Below are positions 26,468-34,547 of a DNA stretch of 64,000 nt, in pieces. Source of the stretch: Chitinophaga sancti (GTDB lineage Bacteria > Bacteroidota > Bacteroidia > Chitinophagales > Chitinophagaceae). The notes under the pieces are model-generated. The model was not told where the DNA came from and searched no databases. It saw only the letters and a list, made by a program, of their open reading frames with translations. How positions within the stretch are numbered: position 1 is the first letter of the stretch; every line of letters starts with the position of its first letter. The stretch is taken from positions 3,808,001 to 3,872,000 of the forward strand of contig NZ_CP139247.1 in assembly GCF_034087045.1 (NCBI RefSeq), written 5' to 3'. The translations under genes and the position numbers were made by a program.

Positions 26468-27111
26468 GGATACGCTTTATTATCAGTTTATTGGGATGTT
26501 TTATTGGCATTATTTCTTGTTCTGGCAATAGACAAAGTTCAGACATGAATTCAAAAGATAGCATTATAGTTGATACTACGGATGTTAATAGCAATTCTAA
26601 GGGTGCTAATACTGATGTAGAAATGCCAGATACTACAAAAAGTGGTACGTATGATAAGTCATACACCGAAAAAAAATTGTACCCTGCCGTATATCCTTTA
26701 AATGATACAAGTGAGGTGCTGTATTTTGAAGATTCAATTCATGGCAACTTTTGTAGTTTATACATTAAAAGTGAAATTGATGTAGTTGATTCTACAAGAA
26801 AGCCAATTAATTTTTTGAACCTATTTAAAAATGAGGATGATAAGGAAATATTGATAGTAAATGGGTCTAATGTTAAGTTGGCCTCGAAGATAACCGATAG
26901 AGATTTAATGTTACCTACTAGTCTTGGGATTTTTAAAAAATCAGACCGAACTTTTCTTTTAATAAAAATGAATCTAGTGTCAAGTATGGGAGGTGATTAT
27001 TGGTATAACTTACTTTTAGAACTTGATACTACTTCCCATGTCATTTCCCAAAAAGGAATTGAAACGACGGGTGAAATACCATTTAGTCAGGTAATTCAAG
27101 GAATTAAATGA
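26464..27111 (+). CDS. Lipoprotein, orphan immunity
   Basis: The 215-residue product has a lipoprotein signal with lipobox GIISC (C19), a serine/threonine/aspartate-rich linker to about residue 65, and an unrecognised C-terminal domain. The start overlaps a toxin-tail stop as ATGA. I infer a surviving immunity lipoprotein of a deleted Rhs tip. A probable terminator follows. Confidence 0.6.
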   Translation: MRIRFIISLLGCFIGIISCSGNRQSSDMNSKDSIIVDTTDVNSNSKGANTDVEMPDTTKSGTYDKSYTEKKLYPAVYPLNDTSEVLYFEDSIHGNFCSLYIKSEIDVVDSTRKPINFLNLFKNEDDKEILIVNGSNVKLASKITDRDLMLPTSLGIFKKSDRTFLLIKMNLVSSMGGDYWYNLLLELDTTSHVISQKGIETTGEIPFSQVIQGIK

Positions 27112-27124
27112 TTAAAAATTAACA

Positions 27125-27168
27125 AGAAGGCGTCTCATAAATAAAATGAATGCCTTCCCCTTTTTCTT
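27125..27168 (+). terminator. Probable terminator
   Basis: GAAGGC...TCAT pairs with ATGA..GCCTTC in an imperfect stem, followed by a CCCC and T-rich tract. Confidence 0.5.
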
Positions 27169-27185
27169 TCTTTTAATAATGGAAT

Positions 27186-27380
27186 AGTTCAAGCAGCCTA
27201 GGGATGCCAACATTGGTATCTAATGTACAAGATGCAATACCATCACCGACAACTAGTATCATTGGGGTAGGTATGTGAAAAATATCACATTTAGAAGAAG
27301 TAAGAAGTTCTTTGAGTTAACGAACCACTTGGGTAATGTTCTCGCTACTGTTTCAGATAGGAAAATTGGGTGTCGCTGGA
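27186..27380 (+). pseudogene. Decayed Rhs core fragment
   Basis: About 195 bases match the SSRLGMTTLATNVQDA to HLGNVLATVSDRK part of the core with several indels. It is truncated on both sides and ends against the IS5 relic region. Confidence 0.75.
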
Positions 27381-27435
27381 TGCAAATGTAGCATCTATTA
27401 AACACTTTGGGAAGACACTCCAGATCGAATGTTTA

Positions 27436-27812
27436 CCTGCAAAGGTGCCATCTCAAAACATTCTGATAAGTTGATTCCTCCTCGAGATTCAAGATCCTGT
27501 GCCAGCGTTTCGAGGATCTTTCGAAATACGCCAGTCTTACTCCAGTGGCTGAAACGCCTGAAGCAGGTAGACGAAGATTGAAAACGTTCTGGTAGATCAA
27601 TCCATGAGGCTCTGGTTCTAGGTATCCATAGGATACCATTGATAACCTCCAGACAACTGTGTATACGTGGATGTCCTTACCATCTTCGCGTATCTGTGAA
27701 ACTGGTGTAAGCGGACTTATTAAAGATCATTGATCATCAGTTATGTTTTCGCGGTTTGACATGCCATAAAGATCTCAAAAAAATCTTAATTGTATTTATG
27801 AAATCAGTTCTA
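27436..27812 (-). mobile_element. IS5-family relic
   Basis: It matches the transposase 5' half and right end of the complete element at 16831-17675, in the same orientation. The right inverted repeat is still visible at 27794-27811 with one mismatch. The left half is missing, and the remaining frame (27433-27639) is broken. It is not mobile on its own. Confidence 0.85.
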
Positions 27813-27918
27813 GAAATAAACGGTTATTATTGTTCTAATGATATGATCTATTTGTATCCATTGAAAGAAGTCAAGAAGTTAAAAGAGCGCGAATTGCGAA
27901 TTGGTAGCTTTAATATGA

Positions 27919-28259
27919 TCCACATTTCGATGTGAAAATTGTGCTGGAATACACAGGAACGGTAATAGAATTGCAGTTTTGGGAGTTAGCCTTAAAGCTG
28001 GCTTGCCAAAGATAGCTGGGTTACTTGGATATGTGCTTAATGCCGTACCTACTGGCGATGCTTCTGTTTCAGGACATAATGATGCGATGGTAAACTTAGC
28101 AACGAGCCAACTTAAAACAGATGTGATAAATAGTTTAATTTTCTTTTTGTTAATGGTAACGATCTTAAGGCTCAATCATTAAATTTGACGAGTCAAATGA
28201 ATAATAATCAGAACGCTAAAACAGATAACACAAAAACTACAATAAATGTCAGAAAATAG
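27919..28259 (+). pseudogene. Toxin tip remnant, frameshifted
   Basis: A start-less frame reads FRCENCAGIHRNGNRIAVLG then VSLKAGLPKIAG to about 28140. A shift in a T-rich run then leads to FVNGNDLKAQSLNLTSQ, ending at TAG 28257-28259. The end overlaps the start of the next gene by 14 bases, as toxin-immunity pairs do. The toxin family is not recognised. Confidence 0.5.
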
Positions 28260-28755
28260 AGAACCACTTTTTTTCATTGAATCATCTTTAGATAAATTAA
28301 AAACCTTTTTAAACTACACTATAATATTATGGGCAACTATTTATGTCGGCAAAGATTTTAGTGCGAATCCGGTTCTAATAACTATAGTTCTCTTAGTTTT
28401 TTTAATTGCTTTTTATAATAATAGTTATTCTCAAATAAGGGTCAATAGAGATAGTAGTGAACATACTTTTAAACATCCTGTTGATCTGTTTTCCCATAGG
28501 ACTTCAATATTGTTTAGTGATATAGAATCTATTGAAATGGATCTTAAAAGAGATGGCGCTAATTTCATATTGATAGAGATGATTGGTAGCTTGTTTGTAA
28601 GGTACACAGTAACGAATACTATTCGATTTAAACTTAAAGATGGAACCGAAAAAATATTAATGACACAAATTTTTAAAAAGGATGTTTTGAAGGCAATAGA
28701 AATATTAAGAAGGGTTACAGGAAATAAGATACAAATTTTTGAGTGGCATTTATAG
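28246..28755 (+). CDS. Two-TM membrane protein, orphan immunity
   Basis: The 169-residue protein has two adjacent hydrophobic helices (about residues 21-36 and 43-58) and a C-terminal soluble domain with a pleckstrin-like strand pattern (TSILFSDIESIEMDL, TNTIRFKLKDG). The start lies inside the 3' end of a toxin remnant. Position and topology suggest an orphan immunity protein. A YcxB- or bPH2-like fold is possible. Confidence 0.6.
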   Translation: MSENREPLFFIESSLDKLKTFLNYTIILWATIYVGKDFSANPVLITIVLLVFLIAFYNNSYSQIRVNRDSSEHTFKHPVDLFSHRTSILFSDIESIEMDLKRDGANFILIEMIGSLFVRYTVTNTIRFKLKDGTEKILMTQIFKKDVLKAIEILRRVTGNKIQIFEWHL

Positions 28756-28952
28756 GTCATGGTCACAAGAACGTATCCATGGCCGACAAACATCGGTTCA
28801 GAAATATGTCTGGCATTGTGGCTCTGTATTTAGAATCAAGACGCATAGTAGTTCTATGATTTGAATATATCCGAAGGCTAAAGTAGAAAAATAGTGTAGC
28901 TATTGGGCATTCTGTTTTTACTCCGCTGGGTATTCCACAGCAAATTGAAGAG

Positions 28953-29525
28953 ATGTTAGAAGCGATTCTTAAAAAGGCAGATGCAATTGAGAATCCTTTT
29001 GAACAGGCATTCTTCATCATGGTACACTTACCTTATCTCCAACCTTTTGACGATGTAAATAAACGCGTTTCGCGTCTTACTGCTAACTTACCATTGAATA
29101 AACATAATTTATCTCCACTGGCGTTTGTGGATGTACCCAATGAGCTTTATATACAGGGCACGCTGGGAGTGTATGAACTGAATCGGGTGGAGCTGTTAAA
29201 GGATGTATTTATGTGGGCCTATGAACGTTCTGCGCTTCGTTATGCGGCTTTACGCCAGTCTTTAGGTGAACCCGATACATTCAGACTTAAATATCGTGAT
29301 GATATCCGTGGCCTGGTGAGTGATATAGTTGTGAACGCACTGCCGCCTGAAAAAGCACGAATTTTAATTAATGAAAGAGCGGCCAGACTTCTGCAAGGAG
29401 ATCGGGAAAAGTTTGTAGAAACTGTCGATACAGAATTACTATCGCTGCATGACGGGAATTTTGCCCGTTATTGGATCCGGCCTTCGCAGTTCAAAGAATG
29501 GAAAGCAGTGTGGGGAAATTTGTAG
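28953..29525 (+). CDS. Fic-like protein, 5'-truncated (copy 2)
   Basis: The frame is open upstream only to about 28887 and lacks the N-terminal half of a Fic-family protein. The retained part has PYLQPFDDVNKRVSRL (HPFxxxNxR-like, with Q in place of the catalytic H), KHNLSPLAFVDVPNEL and a C-terminal helical region. Members of this branch that I recall are about twice as long. With copy 1 it forms a 600-bp duplication at over 95% identity. AMPylation activity is doubtful. Confidence 0.65.
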   Translation: MLEAILKKADAIENPFEQAFFIMVHLPYLQPFDDVNKRVSRLTANLPLNKHNLSPLAFVDVPNELYIQGTLGVYELNRVELLKDVFMWAYERSALRYAALRQSLGEPDTFRLKYRDDIRGLVSDIVVNALPPEKARILINERAARLLQGDREKFVETVDTELLSLHDGNFARYWIRPSQFKEWKAVWGNL

Positions 29526-29595
29526 TAATGCCTATAAGCGACTTCTATGATGAATAACCTGATCAAATAATAAAGAGGAAACACCGCAATCCCCT

Positions 29596-29778
29596 TTTCT
29601 TATAACTCAAAAAAGTTTTATGAATCACGTGATTATTCCGATCTGATAATTGGTAATACTGCTTATATTGTTGATAGAGTAAGCGGAAAGGTTTGGGGGT
29701 AGGTACGGCTGAGCCGATAGAGCATTATATTGATTTATTCAAGAAAGGGTTACTTTACATGAAAAATAGTCTATAGAA
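29596..29778 (+). pseudogene. Imm35/YrhB-like immunity remnant
   Basis: Reading SYNSKKFYESRDYSDLIIGN and YIVDRVSGKVWG to a stop, then one base out of frame GVGTAEPIEHYIDLFKKG, the sequence fits the YrhB/Imm35 pattern (YNSKxFxET...IVDKxTGKxxxxGTAxPIEYYI). One missing G in a G-run breaks it. The 5' part is absent. Confidence 0.55.
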
Positions 29779-29822
29779 ACAAAGATTATAGTGCATTATG
29801 AATGATCTATACAAATTAGTAC

Positions 29823-30554
29823 ATGAAAGAATTATTAATCATTTTACTCATTCCTTTTGTTGCCTGTGAGCGCAATAAGATTCACAATCAGAATGAGGAT
29901 ACGCTCTTCATTACCTATGATATCAATAATAAGATCTTCTCTCATGGTTCAATTAAAGTAGATACAATTAAAGTAGATACGGCAAACAATTTTCATAACC
30001 AACCAGGCGGACCAGTCCTGACATATAAGTATGATATACCTATAGTCCTTCGTCCCTACGATGAGGAGGGGCAGCGCAAGTACATAGGAATAGGTGCCTT
30101 CAGGTTTAATCCGGATAGCCTTTACTATGGCAGGGAATTGACCTCTTCATCAAATCCGATCTTCATTGAATCTGTCAGTTTTTACTCCCTTACCTGCAAA
30201 AATGATAAGCGCTACGTCGTAACCCTTTTAGGCAACTCATTCTACGGAAATCATACTGAATACTGTGAGCTGTTGTATCTTTTTGACATTACCAATAAAG
30301 AAAATATTATCCCTTTTTGCCTGGGATATACAAAATGTACATCACCGAATGCCTTTGGTGAATATACAGGTGATAACGCACTCTGCCTGCTGAATATATT
30401 TGAAAACGACCACGGAATGGATACCTTAGGGATCCTGAAAGTAGTAGGTAATAAAATCGAGCGGGTAGAAGGGAAGTATCTTCTCCTGAAAGGGATTGCT
30501 CCTGGAGGGACGCGGTATAGCATTGACTATGATAATAGTAAATGGAGTAACTAA
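29823..30554 (+). CDS. Lipoprotein of unknown function
   Basis: The 243-residue product has a short signal and lipobox (IPFVAC, C15). The mature protein has many aromatic residues, three well-spaced cysteines and no family that I recognise. The start ATGAAAGAATTATT resembles that of the 25033 gene, which also follows a Fic copy. It may be an immunity lipoprotein, but there is no toxin tail directly before it. Confidence 0.55.
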   Translation: MKELLIILLIPFVACERNKIHNQNEDTLFITYDINNKIFSHGSIKVDTIKVDTANNFHNQPGGPVLTYKYDIPIVLRPYDEEGQRKYIGIGAFRFNPDSLYYGRELTSSSNPIFIESVSFYSLTCKNDKRYVVTLLGNSFYGNHTEYCELLYLFDITNKENIIPFCLGYTKCTSPNAFGEYTGDNALCLLNIFENDHGMDTLGILKVVGNKIERVEGKYLLLKGIAPGGTRYSIDYDNSKWSN

Positions 30555-31003
30555 ACACACACATATGTGTACCTTAAGTACAAAATCGTATAGATATGAT
30601 ATGACTGTTTTCCTTTCAATCCGATGCCAGGTAAGTCCGTAATCTTATCCTCACAGCATTTTTAATTATTAAAGGTCATTTTTACCCGAGGGAGTACCAC
30701 AATAATGGGGCCTTATTGACATCTGATTCCTGATTATCAAAATTTTGAATATTTTCATGACGAGAATCATACCATACCATTACTAAGTACTTTTTCCCCC
30801 ACTAATATCCTTGTTATTTTTGTGATGTTTCTTTTACCGGGTTACAATAGTATTTGTCATACTAAACCTATTGCCGAAGAAAAATTCACAGAAGGAGGAA
30901 AGTACACCCTCCTTCTGATCGGAATCGCTTTCTAAGCATTCTCGTTGTCGACGCTCTTATACTATAACCAGTAAAAGACATTGGAATAAAAAATAACCCA
31001 ATC
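30555..31003 (+). other. Intergenic with a stable hairpin
   Basis: No gene is seen in 449 bases. CAGAAGGAGG (30889-30898) pairs perfectly with CCTCCTTCTG (30908-30917), without a T-run after it. It lies 87 bases upstream of the DUF5071 gene and could affect its leader. Confidence 0.5.
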
Positions 31004-31375
31004 ATGAAAAGTTATATTCCTAAGGCAAAAGATGACCTTCAGGCCGTTAGCATTTTGGAAGAGTTACCATTTGAAGTTGTCCGCATGGACGTAACAAGAC
31101 TACTGGAATGGGTGCAGGATCTTCGCTGGCATGTATCAAGACCAATTGGAGAATATCTGGCGCCACATGTGAATGAGATCAAAGATGAAATATTGCAGGT
31201 CTTTTCGACCAATGATGATGAATGGAAGTTTAGTATTATGGCCGGCTTGATAAAACAGGCGCCTATTAAACTGGATGAGGAACTGGAAATGGTGATCAGG
31301 AGAATGAGGGATAACCCGACGCAGAGAGAAGAAGATGCAGATCTGAAGTGGATCGCCGAGAAGATATTAAATTAG
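31004..31375 (+). CDS. DUF5071 family protein
   Basis: The 123-residue helical protein matches the DUF5071 pattern: IPKAKDDLQAV near the start, LLEWVQDLRWHVSRPIGEYL, DDEWKFSIMAGLI and a final DNPTQREEDADLKWIAEKIL. It looks HEAT-like. Such genes often occur among immunity-type genes, but the role is unknown. A terminator follows at 31419. Confidence 0.8.
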   Translation: MKSYIPKAKDDLQAVSILEELPFEVVRMDVTRLLEWVQDLRWHVSRPIGEYLAPHVNEIKDEILQVFSTNDDEWKFSIMAGLIKQAPIKLDEELEMVIRRMRDNPTQREEDADLKWIAEKILN

Positions 31376-31418
31376 GGATGCTGAGAAAATAAATTGATTT
31401 TCAGAATGAAATATATAA

Positions 31419-31449
31419 AAATGGTACGCTAACAGTGTACCATTTGTTT
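31419..31449 (+). terminator. Rho-independent terminator
   Basis: A 9-bp perfect stem (AAATGGTAC at 31419-31427 with GTACCATTT at 31437-31445) is followed by GTTTT. Confidence 0.7.
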
Positions 31450-31565
31450 TGTATATGACCCAACTCTATAGCCGGATTTAGCAGCTTTTTGTTTATCACT
31501 TCCTGCCAGCAGTACAAATACATCCACTGCTGAGCAAGAGTCTGTAAGTACTTTCCAAAAAAAGT

Positions 31566-31763
31566 ATGAACATATATCAGGATAACTCCAATAGTTTCCA
31601 TACAAAAGCCATTGAGTTTATCTACGTAGTACACCCATATACGTCCCCGCAGTTACAGGATTCAATTAACTCACCCCATTATCCAACTATGTTCACCAAT
31701 CTGGATACCATCGATATGCATTGCCTCACGGAATTTCTCAAGCCCTCAATGGAAAACAAATAG
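31566..31763 (+). CDS. Small hypothetical, possible fragment
   Basis: The 65-residue frame has plausible composition and a good ATG but no recognisable domain. It ends 49 bases before a further small gene in the same direction. It may be the tail of a larger deleted gene. Confidence 0.35.
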   Translation: MNIYQDNSNSFHTKAIEFIYVVHPYTSPQLQDSINSPHYPTMFTNLDTIDMHCLTEFLKPSMENK

Positions 31764-31812
31764 GTTTTTTCCTCAATAAAGTTCTATGTAATTTAGATCT
31801 GATTTTATTCTA

Positions 31813-32265
31813 ATGCCCGAATTAATAGATCAATATTTTTTAGTAGATAGACGCGACGCTCTATTCGTTACCCAATTTCTGGACAGGTACCTGCCGGAAA
31901 GGGAACCTACAAGCGCCGATTATTTCATCCCCTCAATAAACAATATCGATGGAAAAGATATTGAAATCGTTCTAAAATTCTACGAACATTATCCAAATGA
32001 AAAGGAAATTATTTATTTAACAAATCTGGATGTAAATTCCCTCATTACCCACGCTATTTTATCTTACACGGATGATGCTAAAATGGTATTGGGTATCTCT
32101 GCAATTGGCAATTATCATGATCTGAGAGAGAATCTTAGAATTCATTATGACATAAAGTCCTTCCTCAACACTACCATCACCTGTATGACGGTAGAAACCC
32201 CACCACCTACCAATTCAATTGAATTTATCGAATTTGCAAAACTAAGATCTAGGTTTGAAACCTAA
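31813..32265 (+). CDS. Hypothetical protein
   Basis: The 150-residue acidic protein has no signal peptide or membrane helix. It carries alternating predicted helices and strands (DIEIVLKFYEHYPNEKEIIYL, DDAKMVLGISAIGN). The family is not recognised. Its size and position at the edge of the toxin graveyard suggest another immunity-type gene, but this is weak. Confidence 0.5.
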   Translation: MPELIDQYFLVDRRDALFVTQFLDRYLPEREPTSADYFIPSINNIDGKDIEIVLKFYEHYPNEKEIIYLTNLDVNSLITHAILSYTDDAKMVLGISAIGNYHDLRENLRIHYDIKSFLNTTITCMTVETPPPTNSIEFIEFAKLRSRFET

Positions 32266-32421
32266 TGGTAGTTTGAGGAAAATTTTAATAATACTATTAG
32301 TCGCATTAGTTATATGGTAGTTATGCTACGCAAATTTGGCCAGCTCAGAAAAGATTGGCTTCCTGTAGGTACTATAAATATCAACACAAAAATATTTTTA
32401 TATTTACATAAATATCTTGTC

Positions 32422-33006
32422 ATGTCCATCAACACCCCTGATGAATTCTTCGCACACCTCTCCCAATGGAAAGATGAACTGCTCACCCTACGCAGGATCC
32501 TACTCAAAACCGGCCTGGAAGAAACCTTCAAATGGGGCAAACCTACCTACACTTCCAATGGCAAAAACATCGTAGGCATCAGCGACTTCAAATCCTACTG
32601 CGGACTCTGGTTTTTCCAGGGAGCCTTATTAGCAGACAAAGCAAATGTATTGATCAACGCCCAGGAAGGTACCAAAGCCATGCGCTCCATGCGCTTCGCC
32701 TCCGTAAAAGAAATTGATGAAAAACTGATCAAAGATTACGTAGCCGAAGCAGTGACCAATGAAGCCAAAGGCATCAAAATAACTGCTGATAAAAACAAGC
32801 CGCTGATTATTCCAAAAGAACTGCAAGACCTGTTAAACACAAACCCCACACTAAAGGAGAAATTTGAAAAACTAAATAAAACCAATCAACGGGATTTCGC
32901 AGAACACATCGCCACCGCAAAACAAGAAAAAACCAAACAGGCAAGATTAGAAAAAGTAGCCACACTCATAGCACAAGGTATCGGTCTGCACGATAAATAT
33001 AAATAA
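32422..33006 (+). CDS. DUF1801/YdeI-like protein
   Basis: I chose ATG 32422 (MSINTPDEFFAHLSQWKDEL) over the upstream frame from 32314. The first 115 residues follow the DUF1801 pattern (LRRILLKTGLEETFKWGKPTYT, NIVGISDFKSYCGLWFF). The C-terminal 80 residues are helical and lysine-rich, with LNKTNQRDFAEHIATAKQEKT recalling the YdeI-type C-terminal region (R.....AE.I..AK...TR..RI). Convergent with the SusD gene. Confidence 0.8.
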   Translation: MSINTPDEFFAHLSQWKDELLTLRRILLKTGLEETFKWGKPTYTSNGKNIVGISDFKSYCGLWFFQGALLADKANVLINAQEGTKAMRSMRFASVKEIDEKLIKDYVAEAVTNEAKGIKITADKNKPLIIPKELQDLLNTNPTLKEKFEKLNKTNQRDFAEHIATAKQEKTKQARLEKVATLIAQGIGLHDKYK

Positions 33007-33048
33007 ACACGAATGCTACTTTGGCAAGTGGTGACCCTGAATAACCCC

Positions 33049-33077
33049 AAAAAAAGTCCCGCCACGACTGGCAGGAC
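33049..33077 (-). terminator. Terminator of the SusCD operon
   Basis: Read on the minus strand, an 8-bp stem with one mismatch (33077-33070 with 33063-33056) is followed by seven T. It lies about 40 bases after the SusD stop. Confidence 0.8.
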
Positions 33078-33115
33078 TGATTCCATTTTCGTCATTTTAT
33101 CTAAATCGTACTGCG

Positions 33116-34531
33116 TTATTCTTTATCCCACCACATCCTCGCTACATCCGTATTCCCGCCATCCAACCGCTCCACCGCAATTGCCAGATTATCCGGATTC
33201 GTCGTCGCCTCTGATGTCGCATACTTAATCCGCCTCGGTATCTCCCCACTCTCATTCGATGCATTGACCGAAGGTGTCAACACCGGGTACCCCGTCTTCC
33301 GCCATATATTCCACGCATACAAACCATTCGGATACACCGCTATAAACTGCTGTATCGCTATCTTTTTCACATTATCAGTGCCCCATGCAACTCCTTCCTG
33401 CAATAAATACTCACCCGGCATATCCTCCCCCCAATCATCAAAAGACAACTGTATCCCCGCAGCATATAAAGCCCCCGCACTCTCTGTCGTCCAACCCAGA
33501 TTCGCTGCTTCTGCCCGAACCAGCGTGATGTATGCCGCTGATATCAATACTATCGGACTTGTCTGCAATCGCAGATCTCCCCGTAATATCCTCGCATAAC
33601 CCGTATGCGCCGCCGTCCAGTTCACAATCTCCGTCCTCGTTACACCATAAGGCAATCCCAAAGCAGACGATGTCGTATCCCCCGCAGTCGTCGTCGCACC
33701 ACCAAAAGCATGCTGACGCGTATCTCCTAACGATGCCATCAGGTCTGTCATCGTTTCACTCTCCCCATAATCTGAACGGGAATAATATGCCTGGTACCAA
33801 ATATTCTGATAAGCATCTCCCGGATAAACAATTCTGAAATTCTCATCATTTGCAGATATATACCCACCTGCATTGCCAAGCGCTGTATTAAAAGCTGTCG
33901 CGGCCACCCCACTTGCTTCCGGGTAGCGCTTCGATAATTGTATCGTTGCCAGCATAATAATAGAATTACCGACCCGCTTCCATGCATCAGGATCACCATC
34001 AAATGCAATGTCCCCATCAATGGTCGATGCATCAATAGAATCTACCGCACCTCTGATCGTACTGATAATACCGCTATAAATATCCTCCTGCTTATCGTAA
34101 GCCGGCTTAGTATTCGCATCCCCCTGCAATGCTTCACTATACGGTACATCCCCCCAGTAATTCGTAATATTCAAATAATAATACTGTTGCATGATCTTAG
34201 CGACCTGCACCATATTATTAGTCGTTTTGCCAGCATACCCCATTCGGATAATCTGCTGCAAATAATTCAGGTAAGCAGAATAATACCCGGTGAAAGAAGA
34301 AGAGTTGTCTGAATAATAACAAGTACCCGGGTATTGTGACTCCATGGCATACTGCACATAAATCCCCGGAGTAGTATTAGTCGATGCAGTATATGCCAGC
34401 GTATAGGTCAGAAAACCTCCCGCATCTCCTGTATTCACCGCCGTTGGGTTTTCGTTCGTATCTCCGAAGTCTTTTACTTTACTACAGGAAAACAAACCGG
34501 CTATCAAAAAACAATATATATACTTTGTCAT
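33116..34531 (-). CDS. SusD/RagB-like outer-membrane lipoprotein
   Basis: The 471-residue protein begins with a lipoprotein signal (AGLFSCSKV, C16) and a GDTNENPTAVNTGD start typical of the SusD_2-type subfamily. It has TPR-like helices (YYLNITNYWGDVPYSEAL, RGAVDSID) and the late NPDN-AVERL region. It binds ligand at the cell surface as the lid of the SusC channel. It is 16 bases after susC in the same operon. Confidence 0.92.
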   Translation of the reverse strand: MTKYIYCFLIAGLFSCSKVKDFGDTNENPTAVNTGDAGGFLTYTLAYTASTNTTPGIYVQYAMESQYPGTCYYSDNSSSFTGYYSAYLNYLQQIIRMGYAGKTTNNMVQVAKIMQQYYYLNITNYWGDVPYSEALQGDANTKPAYDKQEDIYSGIISTIRGAVDSIDASTIDGDIAFDGDPDAWKRVGNSIIMLATIQLSKRYPEASGVAATAFNTALGNAGGYISANDENFRIVYPGDAYQNIWYQAYYSRSDYGESETMTDLMASLGDTRQHAFGGATTTAGDTTSSALGLPYGVTRTEIVNWTAAHTGYARILRGDLRLQTSPIVLISAAYITLVRAEAANLGWTTESAGALYAAGIQLSFDDWGEDMPGEYLLQEGVAWGTDNVKKIAIQQFIAVYPNGLYAWNIWRKTGYPVLTPSVNASNESGEIPRRIKYATSEATTNPDNLAIAVERLDGGNTDVARMWWDKE

Positions 34532-34547
34532 TGTTGTCGATTTTGAA

